Source: Apis mellifera (Eukaryota; Arthropoda; Insecta; Hymenoptera; Apidae). Taken from it: a DNA stretch of 64,000 bases. The DNA lies in assembly GCF_003254395.2 (NCBI RefSeq), contig NC_037644.1:923001-987000 (forward strand), in the 5' to 3' direction. Each line of letters starts with the position of its first letter. Position 1 is the stretch's first letter. Of the stretch, positions 14,001-25,300 are shown in pieces. Below the pieces are notes generated by a model. That model was not told the DNA's origin. It worked only from the letters and a program-made list of their open reading frames with translations, and did not search any database. The position numbers were made by a program, and so were the translations under genes.

Positions 14001-15923
14001 ATGGATTATTAACCTAGGAAGCGGGGATGTAGAGATCAATTCGTGGCGTGTGTTTTTGGCTATTTGCTCGTTGCCAGAGTTTCTCGCCTGCATGGCCATC
14101 TTCGCGTTCCCCGAAAGCCCCCGTTTTCTTCTACTGAAAGGCAAAACAGACGAGGCTCTCGAGGTTTTTAAAAAGATATATTCCATGAACACCGGCAAGG
14201 ATCCGGACACATATCCAGTAAGTAATTTCGCCAATGTTAAAATATTTCTTATATTTTTCGAGGCAGTTTTGAATTATCATCGTGATTTAAATTAATCTTC
14301 GTACACGATTTGGTTGGAAAATATTCGTAAAAATATGGGCAAATTTTTATTATTATAAAATTGTTGATGTTCGTTCCAGATAAAAGATCTCGAGGAAGAG
14401 TATTCCGTTGAATGCTCGAGTGACGATATAAGGGACAAGTTGCGAGCCTGCTGGCAACAGATCAAACCCCTCTTTCTGCCACCAAACATCTTCAAACTTA
14501 TCGTGATAAGTTTAATTCAATTGGGCGCCACGATAGGGTTAGAACATTTCTTCAAATATATTGTTGATTTTATTAAAATCGTAAAAATTTTCAATATGTA
14601 AAAACATTTAATAATATTTCGAATAGTTTCTTCCATTTTAACGATTGGAATAATTTTATATATCAAATTTTCAAATTTTTTTAGGTCAAACTCGATTAGA
14701 TTATGGATGCCGCAATTGTTCACCATGATGGAAAATTTCAAAAGTAATTACACGACACAGGAATATTCGAGCTCTCAGCCACGTTTCTGTTACATGTTAG
14801 GCCAACAGCAATCGAATAGTTCCTCGTTAAGTGAAACTCTAAACGTTGCTCACGCATGCATACCGGTATTGCAATAATTATCTTATATTATGTTCAATTT
14901 CTTACGTGGATAACTATACTCATTTTTTCAGATTCTAGAGAGAGAGAGAGAAAGAGAGAAAAACAAACGCAAAAGTTAAGATTTTTTTTATTTAAGTAAC
15001 GAACAATAAATTAATAAATAAATTCACGATCAATATTTTTTAATATTATGTCAATTTTTGTATTTGTTTTAATCTCTACAATCAATTCATTTAAAGATAT
15101 ATTTATTCCCTGGATATTCATTCATATTATTAAAATTTAAATTTTTCTCATTTTATACATCCTATTATTATCGCATTAATAATTTATTTTATTTTATAGG
15201 TGGAATTAAATTCAAAAGTGTTTATTAATTCTATCGTGATTGCGACTACCGGTGTTGTTGGATACACTTTGGCAGGATCATTGATTACTGTAATAGGAAA
15301 GAAGAAGCTCATAGGTTGGTTAATCTATTCAAATTTTCTTAAATCTTGATTTAATTTTCGCGAAATTAATGCAATATTAATTTTTATCCTTTTCAGCAAG
15401 TTGTTTCATGGTAGCAGCCAGTTGCTGCACGTCACTCTATTGGGCTGAAAACAGTAATAGTATACTCGGCTTGTGCTCGGTATTCGTAGCTATGTCGAGT
15501 ATAGGTGGTGCTTGCGTTGTAAACATCGTTGCTGATAATTTTCCTACATGTTTAAGGTGTAAAAATGTTTTATTCTCTAAACATTTCTTCCTGTATCCTG
15601 TCGTATTTCTAACTGTTTTAATGTTTTCTTTTTTTCAGAACTATGGCAATTAGTTTCTCCATGATGATCGGCAGAATAGGAGCTGTTACAGGCAATTTAT
15701 TGTTCCCGGTGTTGTTCAACTTAACCTGTCTGGGTCCTTTCTTTATGATTGCCTCTGTTTCCCTAGGTAAAATTATCCTATTTTATAAATTCCTACAAAT
15801 AGTGAAATATCGTGATATGATAATGATGAATTAATCTTCTTTCATTTCGTAGTTTCGGCATTGTTGGTAATTATTCTTCCCAAGAAGTATTCGCAAAAGA
15901 ATAAATCAAAGCAGATTGCTTGA
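5004..15923 (+). CDS. SV2-like major facilitator superfamily transporter (synaptic vesicle glycoprotein 2 family)
   Basis: The predicted product has 530 residues from twelve coding exons: 5004-5028, 9521-9583, 10699-10860, 13048-13210, 13586-13707, 13973-14217, 14380-14537, 14685-14865, 15200-15314, 15397-15556, 15639-15766 and 15853-15923. All junctions keep frame. The N-terminus is short and acidic (EDEKSEESG) before the first membrane helix. Family marks are GFMTDTFGRKK at about residues 93-103 (MFS motif A, loop 2-3) and PESPRFLL at about 225-232 after helix 6. The loop between helices 7 and 8 is about 60 residues with NYT and NSS glycosylation sequons, far shorter than the lumenal domain of vertebrate SV2A-C. 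This fits the insect SV2-like/SLC22-related transporters, many of which are not confined to synapses. The substrate is unknown. The first intron is GC-AG, the others GT-AG. The start codon is the least certain part; the exons from 10699 onward are firm. Confidence 0.88.
5029..9520 (+). other. first coding intron of the SV2-like gene (GC-AG)
   Basis: About 4.5 kb of AT-rich sequence starting with GCAAGT and ending with TTCGTTACAG. It contains homopolymers, AT microsatellites and a two-copy tandem duplication at about 8405-8665. No other coding exon is supported. The short open frame at 7088-7321 has no family match and no splice context. Confidence 0.6.
8405..8665 (+). repeat. two-copy tandem duplication, period about 134 bp
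   Basis: A segment beginning near ATCTTTTAAATTGCAAA at 8413 recurs at 8547. The shared block includes CTGCTTGTTTGAATATTTTC and TAATTAATTCTAAGAAT. The copies differ by a few substitutions and small indels, so the duplication is recent or conserved. It lies wholly within the first intron of the transporter gene. Confidence 0.8.
10386..10670 (+). repeat. two-copy tandem duplication, period about 135-146 bp
   Basis: CTTATAATTATAAAAAA...GAAAATTGTGAATGAAAT recurs at about 10386 and 10521. AAGATATCCTTTCGAATAAA recurs at about 10472 and 10618. The repeat ends shortly before the acceptor of the exon at 10699, so it shapes the 3' part of that intron. Small indels separate the copies. Confidence 0.8.
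10861..13047 (+). other. intron of the SV2-like gene
   Basis: A 2.2-kb intron bounded by GTGGTA and GATTCCAG. The first few hundred bases have higher GC and several GATCG-type words (ACGATCTCGAACGATCTCGA near 11110). The rest is AT-rich with poly-A runs. No coding exon is seen. Confidence 0.6.
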
Positions 15924-17162
15924 CGACAATACGAATGGATTAAAAAATAATCAGCTAATAATAGCTGAAAATACTGGTTTGTAAATATATATATCTTGTC
16001 CTTGATTGAATGTATAATTTCAATGCATGATTTTTCATCATGTAAATATGTAAATACATTACTATTACATTCATGTAGCATAAGATATCTTCATCAATAT
16101 TATAAGTGTAATTCAAATAATTTGCAAATCGAATGCATGATCTAAAGATTGAGATTTTTTTAAAATAAGTCTCGTGGTTGTATAGCATGAAAATAATTTT
16201 AAAATAATTCTCGTCGTTTTTAACGATTTGTCAGTCTGTGAATTAGATCATAATTGCAATGTTTTTCTAAAACAATTTAATAAAATGAAATATTATTGTT
16301 ATATAATAAAAATATATTTTCTTATTGTTTTAGAAATAATTTTTATAAATTGACCTTTTCGTTTCGTATTATCGTCTATATAATTTTTAATAAATTTTTG
16401 TTTCTGTATAAATAATATTTATTATTCATATACAAGTATAAATATTAATATTTATGCAACATACAGATAACAAAACATCAGATGGAGTAGATTTTGTTAA
16501 GATTTTTAATTAATTATAATAAGATTAAATAAAAAAGATAAAAGAATTAATCAGATATCGAAGCCGTGTTTTGGCGCATAAATTTTGTAAAGCAAAGTAC
16601 AATAAATAAGGATAGTAAAAAAAAGAAAGAGATAGAATAAAAATTATGGAATCAGCGCTATCTTCAGAGTGCCGTAGATGAAACATATATAGATAAAGAA
16701 AGCAAATAATACGAGAAAGATAGAAATAAGATACGAATTAATCACTAACGCCATCTGGATTAAAGATATCATTCCATAAGTAATCAAGAGATGGCACTGA
16801 TAGTTAATTCTTATGTTCATCCTTCCTTATTATTCTATTTCATAATTTTTAATATTTTTATGATAACATGACATTGTATGTCGATATCAAATTCAATGCC
16901 GTGATATTTAGTTTTCATGTCGATAAAAATCATGACATTTAATATCAGCAATCGTAAGAGAAGTCATGAATTTATTTTTGTTAAAAATTTCCCGCATTCA
17001 TTAGTAGATGTCTCTGTGATACGTTGTCAATCATTCGTAATATGGTTACCGCGTCCACGTGAATATCTAACCTATTCTAATTGTTTATATTCTAATTGTT
17101 TGCAATAAAAGCAATAATTGTTTATTATACTATTATTATAAATAAGAATCACTAATGAAAAA
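15924..17162. other. 3' UTR and flank of the SV2-like gene, and upstream region of CCDC86
   Basis: AT-rich DNA with AATAAA-type polyadenylation candidates near 16277 and 16303 for the transporter. Beyond about 16550 there is a more complex segment with three CTCF-like core words and then the presumed CCDC86 promoter. I see no ORF with family features. Confidence 0.55.
16655..16797. promoter_or_regulatory. cluster of CTCF-like core motifs between two genes
   Basis: GCGCTATCT (16655-16663), ACGCCATCT (16748-16756) and AGATGGCAC (16789-16797, opposite orientation) each differ by one base from the insect CTCF core GCGCCATCT/AGATGGCGC. They lie between the end of the transporter gene and the start of CCDC86, where an insulator would be plausible. 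Motif content is the only evidence. Confidence 0.25.
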
Positions 17163-18336
17163 ATGACAACCGACGAGAAGATAATTAGTGCGGAAGATAT
17201 ATTGAATAATAAGTCAGATATTTTAGACACGAATACAAAAGATTCGGATAGTATCAATAAGAAATCTAAAAAAGTAAAAATCAAGAAAGAAAAGTCATTA
17301 GAGGAACAAATTCCTAAAGGAAAACCAAAATCTGGTAGGATATGGAAAGAACAAAAGAAAAGGTTTGTAAAAAAAAAAAAATAAAATACATTCAGTAATG
17401 TTAAGTTTATTTTGTGTTGTATTTATAAATAGATTTTCTTCTATTGTTAAAACACGTGGTATACGATTATCTTTTGATAAAAAACAAAAATTGAAGGAAG
17501 ATCTAAAACATGTTAAAGAAATGTCACGGGAAATAAAAGCAAAAAAGCAAGCGGAAAAGGAAGCAAAAAAAGAAAGAAGAAGAGCCAATTTAAAACGTGC
17601 TGCAGAGAATCAGAGGAAGAGTGAAATTGTACAAGTTGTAAGTATTTTTGATTAAATTAAACATTTTATTATGTATTTATATTATAAATATGAAAAATAT
17701 AAAAAATATAATTTATGTAATGTTAAAATTAAACAGTATTATAGTATTCAGGTCTGTGCATATCGAGTCATATAATATATATTATAAAATATATAAATGT
17801 GAGGAGACCAATATAAATGACTATCACAAATCAATATTATAAGAAAGTTAAATTAGGATATATTATCATTGTAATTTCAATCATCTAAAGATTGTTTTAT
17901 ATTTTATTTTCGCATTCGTGGATTCGAATGTCTCTATACATAGATAGGATTAAGTTATATTGATTAATTAATAAAGTTAATTCATTCATTATACCACTTT
18001 TATATCAGTCACCACGATTTATTCATAGAAACAATAAATAAATAGCAATTGTATATTGATGTTATTGCATTTATGAATATGCATTAATGTGGCAATAACA
18101 AAAATTTTTTTATTTTAATATCATGAAAAATATAAATTTTGGATAACAATCCAGGTTATAACTAACTCTAATAGATCCGAATACTATGATACATTCAAAT
18201 TGAAATTGAATTGAATTGAATTGAAAAATTGAAATTAAATTATTTTATTTTATAGATCACAAATACTGCAAAATTGAAAAAGATTAAGAAGAAACATCTC
18301 AGAATGATACAAAAAAGAGATACGCTCAATTTTTAG
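17163..18336 (+). CDS. CCDC86: CCDC86/Cgr1-family nucleolar protein
   Basis: The product has 161 residues from three exons: 17163-17362, 17433-17637 and 18256-18336, joined in frame (486 nt). The N-terminal third is acidic and lysine-rich. It is followed by IPKGKPKSGRIWKEQKKRFS, the signature block of the Cgr1/CCDC86 family. A highly charged coiled coil rich in K, E and R comes next. The C-terminal signature, spanning the last intron, reads ENQRKSEIVQV then ITNTAKLKKIKKK and ends in RDTLNF. Family members are small basic nucleolar proteins; yeast Cgr1 acts in 60S ribosomal subunit rRNA processing. A basic tract KKSKKVKIKKEK could act as a nuclear or nucleolar signal. A polyadenylation signal lies at 18408-18413. 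The gene converges on the helicase gene, with only about 260 bp between stop codons. Confidence 0.9.
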
Positions 18337-18407
18337 AAATATTGAGCATTTGCATCTCTAAAGCAATTTGTGATTTTATAATTAAAATGTGTAAAGTATG
18401 TATTGTA

Positions 18408-18413
18408 AATAAA
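18408..18413 (+). terminator. AATAAA polyadenylation signal of CCDC86
   Basis: A canonical AATAAA lies about 72 nt after the TAG stop of CCDC86 and is followed by an A-rich stretch. It lies inside the short gap between the two convergent genes, so their 3' UTRs may nearly meet or overlap. Confidence 0.6.
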
Positions 18414-18593
18414 GAAAAAAGAAAAAAAAAGAATAGTCTAAACATATATAAAAAATATATATATATATAATTTTCAATAATACAATTTATGATCTATTTA
18501 AATTTCATATAATTGATTTTTGAATATTAAAATATAATTTTTAATATATATATAAAAGTTTTTAAAGATAATTATTTTTGAATATCACGTTTC

Positions 18594-21500
18594 TTAAATC
18601 GAAAGATTTTGTTCTTTATTTTCTCTTGCCTTTTGTTTTTCCACAAAATTTTTAAGATTTCTTTTTAAATCATATTCATTTTGTTTGATCCACTGTAAAT
18701 TCGAGAATAGAAATTTCGTTAATAATTTTTTCGATTATTAAAACAATACGAAATCAATGTTAAAAAATTTACCATTGATTTGACCCATTTTGGAAGATTC
18801 TCCTTGTTTTGCGGCACCAGGAATCTAAAAGATTAATAAATCAATCACGTTGAATATTTGTAATAAAATGTCTTCCATTTATATGTTATTAAATTAATAC
18901 GAACCTTTCATCTACCAACAATACTGCTCCCCAATCATGAATGTGTCTCAAGCAACGTCCTAATGCTTGATTTAAAGCTCTGTAAGCTTGAATAGAATAC
19001 CATTCTGAACCTCTCAATAATCCTTTCGAAACATTCATATCATTATACGTCATTTTCATATCAATTACAGGATCCTTTCTTACTGCATACGGTATACCAA
19101 CCTAAGAGAAACAATATTATTCATGATTTTTTTTTTTTATGATTTTTAAGTGATATTAAATCATATTTAAATTGTAGAAACTGACAGTTATTACGCAACG
19201 AGCTTCGTTATCTCTAAAATCGATTCCTTCTGCTACTTTTCCCCTAAAAACTGCCAAGAACAGAGCTCCAGTGATTCTTCCTTTTGGTTCACTCGAAGTA
19301 TACTCTATCACTTCACGGTATTCGTTCATAATATCCGTAAGACCGCCTCCATGGCGAGGTTCTATGAAAACAGTTTTAACACTTGTAATTTTACTCCAAA
19401 TAGAATTCTGTTTCCACCTCTCCATTTGTATATTCATTACGTTGTAGGAAGAGAAAAAACAGAGGATTCCATGAGGTATCGACTCGCAAACGTCTAATAA
19501 CACTTGGCCCAATTCATCCTGTAAGAAGAAAATCTCAAAATATGAAAGATAATCTCAAATAAAAAGATATTATTTTAAAGTAATCGAAAACATTCCTCGA
19601 AAGTTATATTTTATTTTTCTGGAATTCTGTTTTTAATTTCACGTTAAACAATCCTCCTACAACACCCTTAGATCCCATTTGGACATTTGGATTTTTAATT
19701 AGAAGCCTACCTGAAATTGCCAGGTATTCACAATTTGGTAATTAGCTTTTAGCAGTATCCCATTTGGTCCTTTTGGTATACAGGTCGCATAAACTTGTTC
19801 CTTAGGTATCACGTGTCCAGTGTTTAGCACGTGCGTGAATGACGTTCCTAATTCACTTTGGAATGACGTGGTTGGCGTCAGGGTGCCGGACGCTAGTATT
19901 ATACAGCGAGCATTTAGAGCGAGCGGTGAAAAGGCCACGCCAGGATTCATGCACACTAATTTCAAGGTTCGTACACGTTGTTCATATTTCTTTACCGACA
20001 TCCACGCGTTTTCACTTATCTAGAATTTTAATATAAAAGATAATGTTCAGTTAATATAAAATATAATATTTAGAATATTTCTTTTATAGGAAAGTTATAA
20101 TTTATTTTAAGATAATTGGATCTATCATTTAAAAGGTAAGACAAAATTTGATATATTAAATTTTTTAGTAATTATTGAAAATAGATAATATTTAATTTTT
20201 TTTTTTTATTAATTCTCGACCCACGTACATGTTTGAAATCTTTTACTGTGTTCTCAATCACGCATGCTCTATAATCATTTTTGTATTCCTTAGAAGTGAT
20301 CATTCTTATGGTGTACATTAGATTTTCAATTGTCATTTTGGTGCTAGATGATATGATTGGCTTCACTATTGATTTGTACATTCTATTGTCTTCTTTCGCT
20401 TTATTTAAATCCGAAATCGCTTTGTTGCAGGCCATCAGAAACGTAGAAAGGACAGTCTCGTTTAAACCTTTCATATTAAATAATTGTGCTAGTTCTGCAC
20501 CAGTCCAATATTTACTTGAACGATTCTCATTATTATAATCCTATTAAAAGAATATACATTAGATACAAATTAATTACAATAGATTAACAACAAGGTAAAA
20601 ATTGTTACATTGTTTCTATAACAATAGTGTAGAAATATATTTATATAATATATAATTTATAATATATAATATATAATTTTTTAATTAAATAAAAAAAAAA
20701 TACTCACGACTTTGTCAAGACTCATGTCTTTTAAAAATGTCACCAATTTGAGAAGAAAAGTTTTGAGAGTATCATAAGTCATGAAATCTTCAGCCCTCTG
20801 TTTTGCAAGGGTTTCACATTCATGTGCAGTAGCTTGGAGATGATCCTCGCGAAAAGCAACACTAGAAACGTCTCTAGAAATATCTTCTATGTTATGAGCT
20901 TCATCCAAGATGATCACCTGATCTTTCATATCCAGTTGCAACTAAATTTTCAATCATATTTTATAGAATCATTATAAAAATCAAACAAAATATTTCATTT
21001 ATTAATAAAATTAATTATGTACTCACGCTTTCGCGAATATTAGGATCGATGATATAATTGTATGGACAGAAGATAATATCCGCAGTGTCCATCAAGGTTC
21101 TCGCTGCAAAGTATGGGCACGATTCTTTGTCCTTTCCGATATTCACCAAATCTTCGATATCCCATATCGATCTTAAACCAAGCTTTTCCAACGCCCAGAA
21201 CGTGCCAATTGTTTTTTTATTAGTTTCGTTGTAATATGGACACCCTTTGTGCTGTGTAAAAATATATTCTTGATTTCAATTTTATTTCAAAAAATTTATT
21301 CAAAAAACTTGCGATTTTTGCGAAACAAAATTAATCATTTGCACCATTCTTTTTCAAATTATATTTATCACTTGTCATTTGTACGAATTTTCTTTCAATA
21401 ATTTTAATATAAAAATTAAAAAAAGAAATTAACAAAGTATTTAATTAAAATTTAAATTAATCGAACACAAACCTTCGCAGTATCCAATAATTCATTGCAA

Positions 21501-21949
21501 AGCTCGGTTTTATTTTTAGTAGTATTTTGTATACAAGTGTATTCTCTACTGCTCAAAATAGTCATTCTAAGAAAAAAAAAAATAATAATAATAATCAACA
21601 TAAAAAATTTATGCTCCACACAAAATACTAGAAGAAATACTTCTTACTTCTTATGTTTATAACAAGTTTTCCTCAATTCCTTCACGACTTGTTCGATTTG
21701 CTTATGCGTTCGCGTGCCGTAAAATATTCTTGGCACTTTTACTTTTTTTCTAAAATAATATCACGCGTCGAAAAGATGAATTTAATAATTCGGGGAAAAG
21801 ATGGAAGAATAATTCTTACCCCTTTGCATCTTCGAACAAATCTTCGTAATCCTCGTAGGAATCGTCGGAATCGAGCATACATTTTTTACTCGATTCTTCG
21901 CAACAATCTTTCTCATTGTTCTCGCACGAAGTCGTTTGTTTACCCTCCC
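18594..21949 (-). CDS. BRIP1: FANCJ/BRIP1-type Fe-S DNA helicase (XPD superfamily 2), 5' part not located
   Basis: Eleven exons on the - strand, read from the right: 21820-21949, 21648-21749, 21473-21566, 21027-21251, 20708-20941, 20229-20540, 19711-20019, 19186-19518, 18905-19101, 18773-18824 and 18594-18692. They join in frame to 694 residues plus stop. In order the product shows an acidic linker, PRIFYGTRTHKQ (motif Ia), four Fe-S cysteines (in REYTC, ELC, KGCPYY and ESCPYF), VIILDEAHNIED (DEAH box), a SGTLTPTTSF block, GKVAEGIDF (motif V) and QALGRCIRH (motif VI). These match FANCJ better than XPD, RTEL1 or DDX11. FANCJ is a 5'-3' helicase that unwinds G-quadruplexes and acts in crosslink repair. 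The chain ends about 50 residues after motif VI, without the long BRCA1-binding tail of vertebrate FANCJ. The Q motif and Walker A exon were not found; the acceptor at 21950 shows that at least one more exon lies upstream. Confidence 0.88.
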
Positions 21950-24699
21950 CTGGAACAAATACGAAAACAAAACAAAGAATCCGTTTAAATCCTTCCTATA
22001 CCAGCTTTCAAGCATCGAAGAAATTATACTCGAAAGTTCCTCGACTTTCATCTTTCTCATCTAACCTCTTTTCTATTATTAACTATCGAATTATAACCGA
22101 GAATTAATAAAATCAATGAAACGTAAGAAAAAAGAAATTTCACTTCAATCTTACTCGACGAGCAATCACTGTGAAAATTTATAAAATATACCCTCGATCG
22201 TCTCCCCAACCAACCCCTTTTTCTTGCACGTTCCTAAATCCTATTTATATATAAAGAATGAAAAGATGGAAAAGAGATAAAAAAATCCAACGATTCGTTT
22301 CCAGATCACAAAGAGGAAGAAGAAAGAGAAAAAAATGAGGAGATGAAAAAAAGGCGAAAGGTTGGAAAAGGGACAAGAAGAATCTTTCATCGAATTCGCA
22401 TGATCCCAGGGCGCATCCTCGACGCGAGCGATTTCTAAGGGGGCCGGAGCTCGACTAACTGAAAAGGATTACGCTTATTTAGGAAGTTCTTGAAAGGATC
22501 TCTCCTCTCACGGTATAGATAAAGAAAGAGCATCGTACCATTCGTATCTACCTTATATGTATATATATATATATATATATTTCCTTCTTTGTTGATTTCT
22601 ATTAATGCCGTGGAACGAGCGAGGACGAGCGAGAGGAATGTCAAAACAGCGGGATTGATGGCAGGTGAAAGGGCAGGGGGGGGGGATCTATTGAGCGGGA
22701 TCAATAGGGGTGGTTTTATCCACCCTCTCGCCGGATGTCGACAAAAGGAGGGCAGCTACTACTCGAAGGAGCGCGGAGGGTGGCGGAGGCATGGTTAAAT
22801 CCTTTCGTGCCTCGATTCACCTCGAGTCAGAAAAATAGGAATGATCGTAAATGACGATGAAAGGCATGAAATGGACGGGCTCGGTCGGTAAGTAAGCGGA
22901 TTTCGACGATTGTGCTTTGATTTTTACCAAGCCAACGATCTCTCTAGCTGGAATCCGTAAGGATCTGAATCTGAATTTCCCTCGAAGAGGAAGGATAATA
23001 TTTGACTCGTGGGTAAGGTGAATTTATTCTTCCTGCTCGGGATAATATATTCGATATATATTCAAGAACGGAGGGGGGGTGCGTGAATTGATTCGAAATA
23101 TGTAACGATAATTAATACTTGATGTGACACGTATTGGATGTGATATTTGATATTGACGAAATGAGAATCCACTTCTTTGTGGAGTTAATATGATACGATA
23201 TTTGATACATTTGATATTTATTTAACAAAGTTTATCGAATTATTGCTGTTTGCGGGCAGGATTGTGTGATTATTTGCGGCGATGGTGGATTAACATCTTC
23301 TTTTTTCCTGCAATATTCGGAAAATTAATTTGATTGAACAGTAATTAATTCAGTAGTTTGTATTAATTTTATATTTCATACATATTTCTTTGTGATAATT
23401 TTCTTGTATGTAACTTTATCTTATACGAACTTGTGTTGCCAAACTGTTGCTGTGGATCGATCCGTTTGTAGCGGATAGTTTAACATTCGAGTTCGACTTT
23501 GCAGAAGATGCAAACGGAAACTTCGGAATGATACTTCGAAACAAATAAAAAAAAGAAAAAATGGAACATCCCGATGAAGATTCTTAAAGCAGGTCTTTGG
23601 AAAGAAGCTCGGATTTTTGACACAATATCTTTCGTCAATTGGACCACTTTATAAAATAACCAAGTAATAATTTCCCATTAACAATCATCCTTAAACTTCC
23701 ATCGAATTTTCAATAACACAATAATAATGATATAAAGATTTTAAGAATTCGAAGAAATACATACTATACAATACAGAAAAGTATTAAAAATAATCAAGTA
23801 ATAATCTAAAGATTTTACAAAATTCACAATTAAAATTAATCACGTGGAATTTCCCATTAACAATCATCGAAATTTCAATAAAGATATAATGTCAAAGATT
23901 TTAAGAATTCGAGGAAACATATACTATACAATACAGAAGAATATTAAAAATAACCAAGTAATAATCTAAAGATTCTACAAAATTCACAATTAAAATTAAT
24001 CACATGCAATTTCCCATTAACAATCATTGAAATTTCAATAACACAATAACAACAAAAATATAATGTCAAAGATTTTAAGAATTCGAGGAAACATATATTA
24101 TACAGAAGAGTATTAAAAATAATCAAGTAATAATCTAAAGATTCTACAAGATTCACAATTAAAATTAATCACGTGGAATTTCTCATTAACAATCATCGAA
24201 ATTTCAATAAAGATATAATGTCAAAGATTTTAAGAATTCGAAGAAACATATACTATACAATACAGAAGAGTATTAAAAATAACCAAGTAATAATTTCCCA
24301 TTAACAATCATCCTTAAACTTATAATATACTATATACTATACAATACAGAAGAGTATTAAAAATAATAGTAATAATCTAAAAATTCTACAAGATTCACAA
24401 TTAAAATTAATCACGTGGAATTTCCCATTAACAATCATCCTTAAACTTCCATCGAATTTTCAATAACACAATAATAACAAAAATATAATGTCAAAGATTT
24501 TAAAAATTCGAAGAAACATATATTATACAATACAGAAGAGTATTAAAAATAACCAAGTAATCTAAAGATTCTACAAGATTCACAATTAAAATTAATCACG
24601 TGGAATTTCCCATTAACAATCATCGAAATTTCAATAAATGTCAAAGATTTTAAGAATTCGAGAAAACATATACTATACAATACAGAAGAGTGTACTCAC
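21950..24699 (-). other. region 5' of the visible helicase exons (possible intron)
   Basis: It begins with a pyrimidine-rich acceptor tract on the - strand (TATTTGTTCCAG) for the exon at 21949. It ends at a - strand donor (CTTG|GTGAGT, complement of 24694-24699). Between them are mixed-composition DNA, an AT microsatellite near 22560, a G-run near 22676-22684 and the tandem array at 23.6-24.7 kb. I looked on the - strand for a contiguous G-x-G-K-S/T motif and found none. No other exon is supported. Confidence 0.45.
23640..24690. repeat. tandem array A, about seven full or partial units of 115-185 bp
   Basis: The word CATTAACAATCAT recurs at about 23676, 23855, 24015, 24185, 24300, 24426 and 24610, each time with flanking blocks such as AAAGATTTTAAGAATTCGA and AGAGTATTAAAAATAA. 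Spacings of about 160-185 bp dominate, with two shortened units near 115-127 bp. Units differ by small internal deletions, as expected of unequal exchange or slippage. The array lies just beside the donor of the candidate first helicase exon. Confidence 0.9.
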
Positions 24700-24960
24700 C
24701 AAGATAGGGGAGAAAGAGGGGGCGATTAGAACACGCCGTTAAATCGTAAAGATAGGAAAGAATCGAGTTCGAGCACGATCTTGGCACGAGAAAAGGTGGC
24801 TGACTTTGAATTTTCGTGGAGGGTGGTGGTCGCCGGGGAGATTGGGGTGAGGGACAAAGAGGGAGGAGGGAGGTGGTTTTGATCGTCGATAGGAGGCAGA
24901 GTCGCGGCTGGCTGATTGTCGAAGGGGTTGAGAAGAGAGAGGCTAAGACAGGAAGAAGCG
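24700..24960 (-). other. candidate 5' noncoding exon ending in a strong donor
   Basis: On the - strand, CTATCTTG|GTGAGTACA at 24700/24699 is a near-perfect donor at the edge of a GC-rich, promoter-like island. The sequence to its right has no conserved protein in any frame. It could be the 5' UTR exon of the helicase transcript, splicing over array A to 21949, or of another - strand gene. Its right-hand limit is arbitrary, since no transcription start can be read. Confidence 0.35.
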
Positions 24961-25300
24961 GGACGGGGCCAATCAGAGCGGGGACTTTGAGGGTGTCGTT
25001 GCCAGGCAACGAAACACACCCCAACACCCGAGGGGAGAAAACCCCGAGGGGGTATCATCCAGCGATACAGTCGACGCCGAAAGTTATCGCACCCCTGAGA
25101 GACGCCCCCTTTAACGTCGCCATCGAATTACGCCCTCGACGTCCGGACACTTGCGGGTTGTTGCGTCCGTGGCGGAGAGCCCAGGGGAAGGGATCAATGG
25201 AGACGTGGATGGAGGAGTGGATGACGAGGAGAACGTTTCCAACTCTCGCCCGAAAATGGATGCCCGCTCCGATGAAATTGTTTCGCGTCTAACGGTGTAA
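24960..25300. promoter_or_regulatory. GC-rich promoter-like island with CCAAT box and X-box
   Basis: A GC-rich block in AT-rich surroundings contains CCAATCA (24969-24975, NF-Y type) and, 22 bp further on, GTTGCCAGGCAAC (24998-25010). The latter is a palindromic X-box with a 1-nt spacer, as bound by RFX factors. Paired CCAAT and X-box elements are common in animal promoters of cilium and cell-cycle genes. Together with the - strand donor at 24700 this suggests a promoter firing leftward. The motifs are seen; their function is inferred. Confidence 0.5.

Noticed and set aside
24650..25027. 125-aa - strand ORF as the N-terminus of the helicase
   Set aside because: It could join in phase to the exon at 21949, but its sequence is P/S/L-rich and lacks the Q motif and Walker A. 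The phase match has a one-in-three chance.
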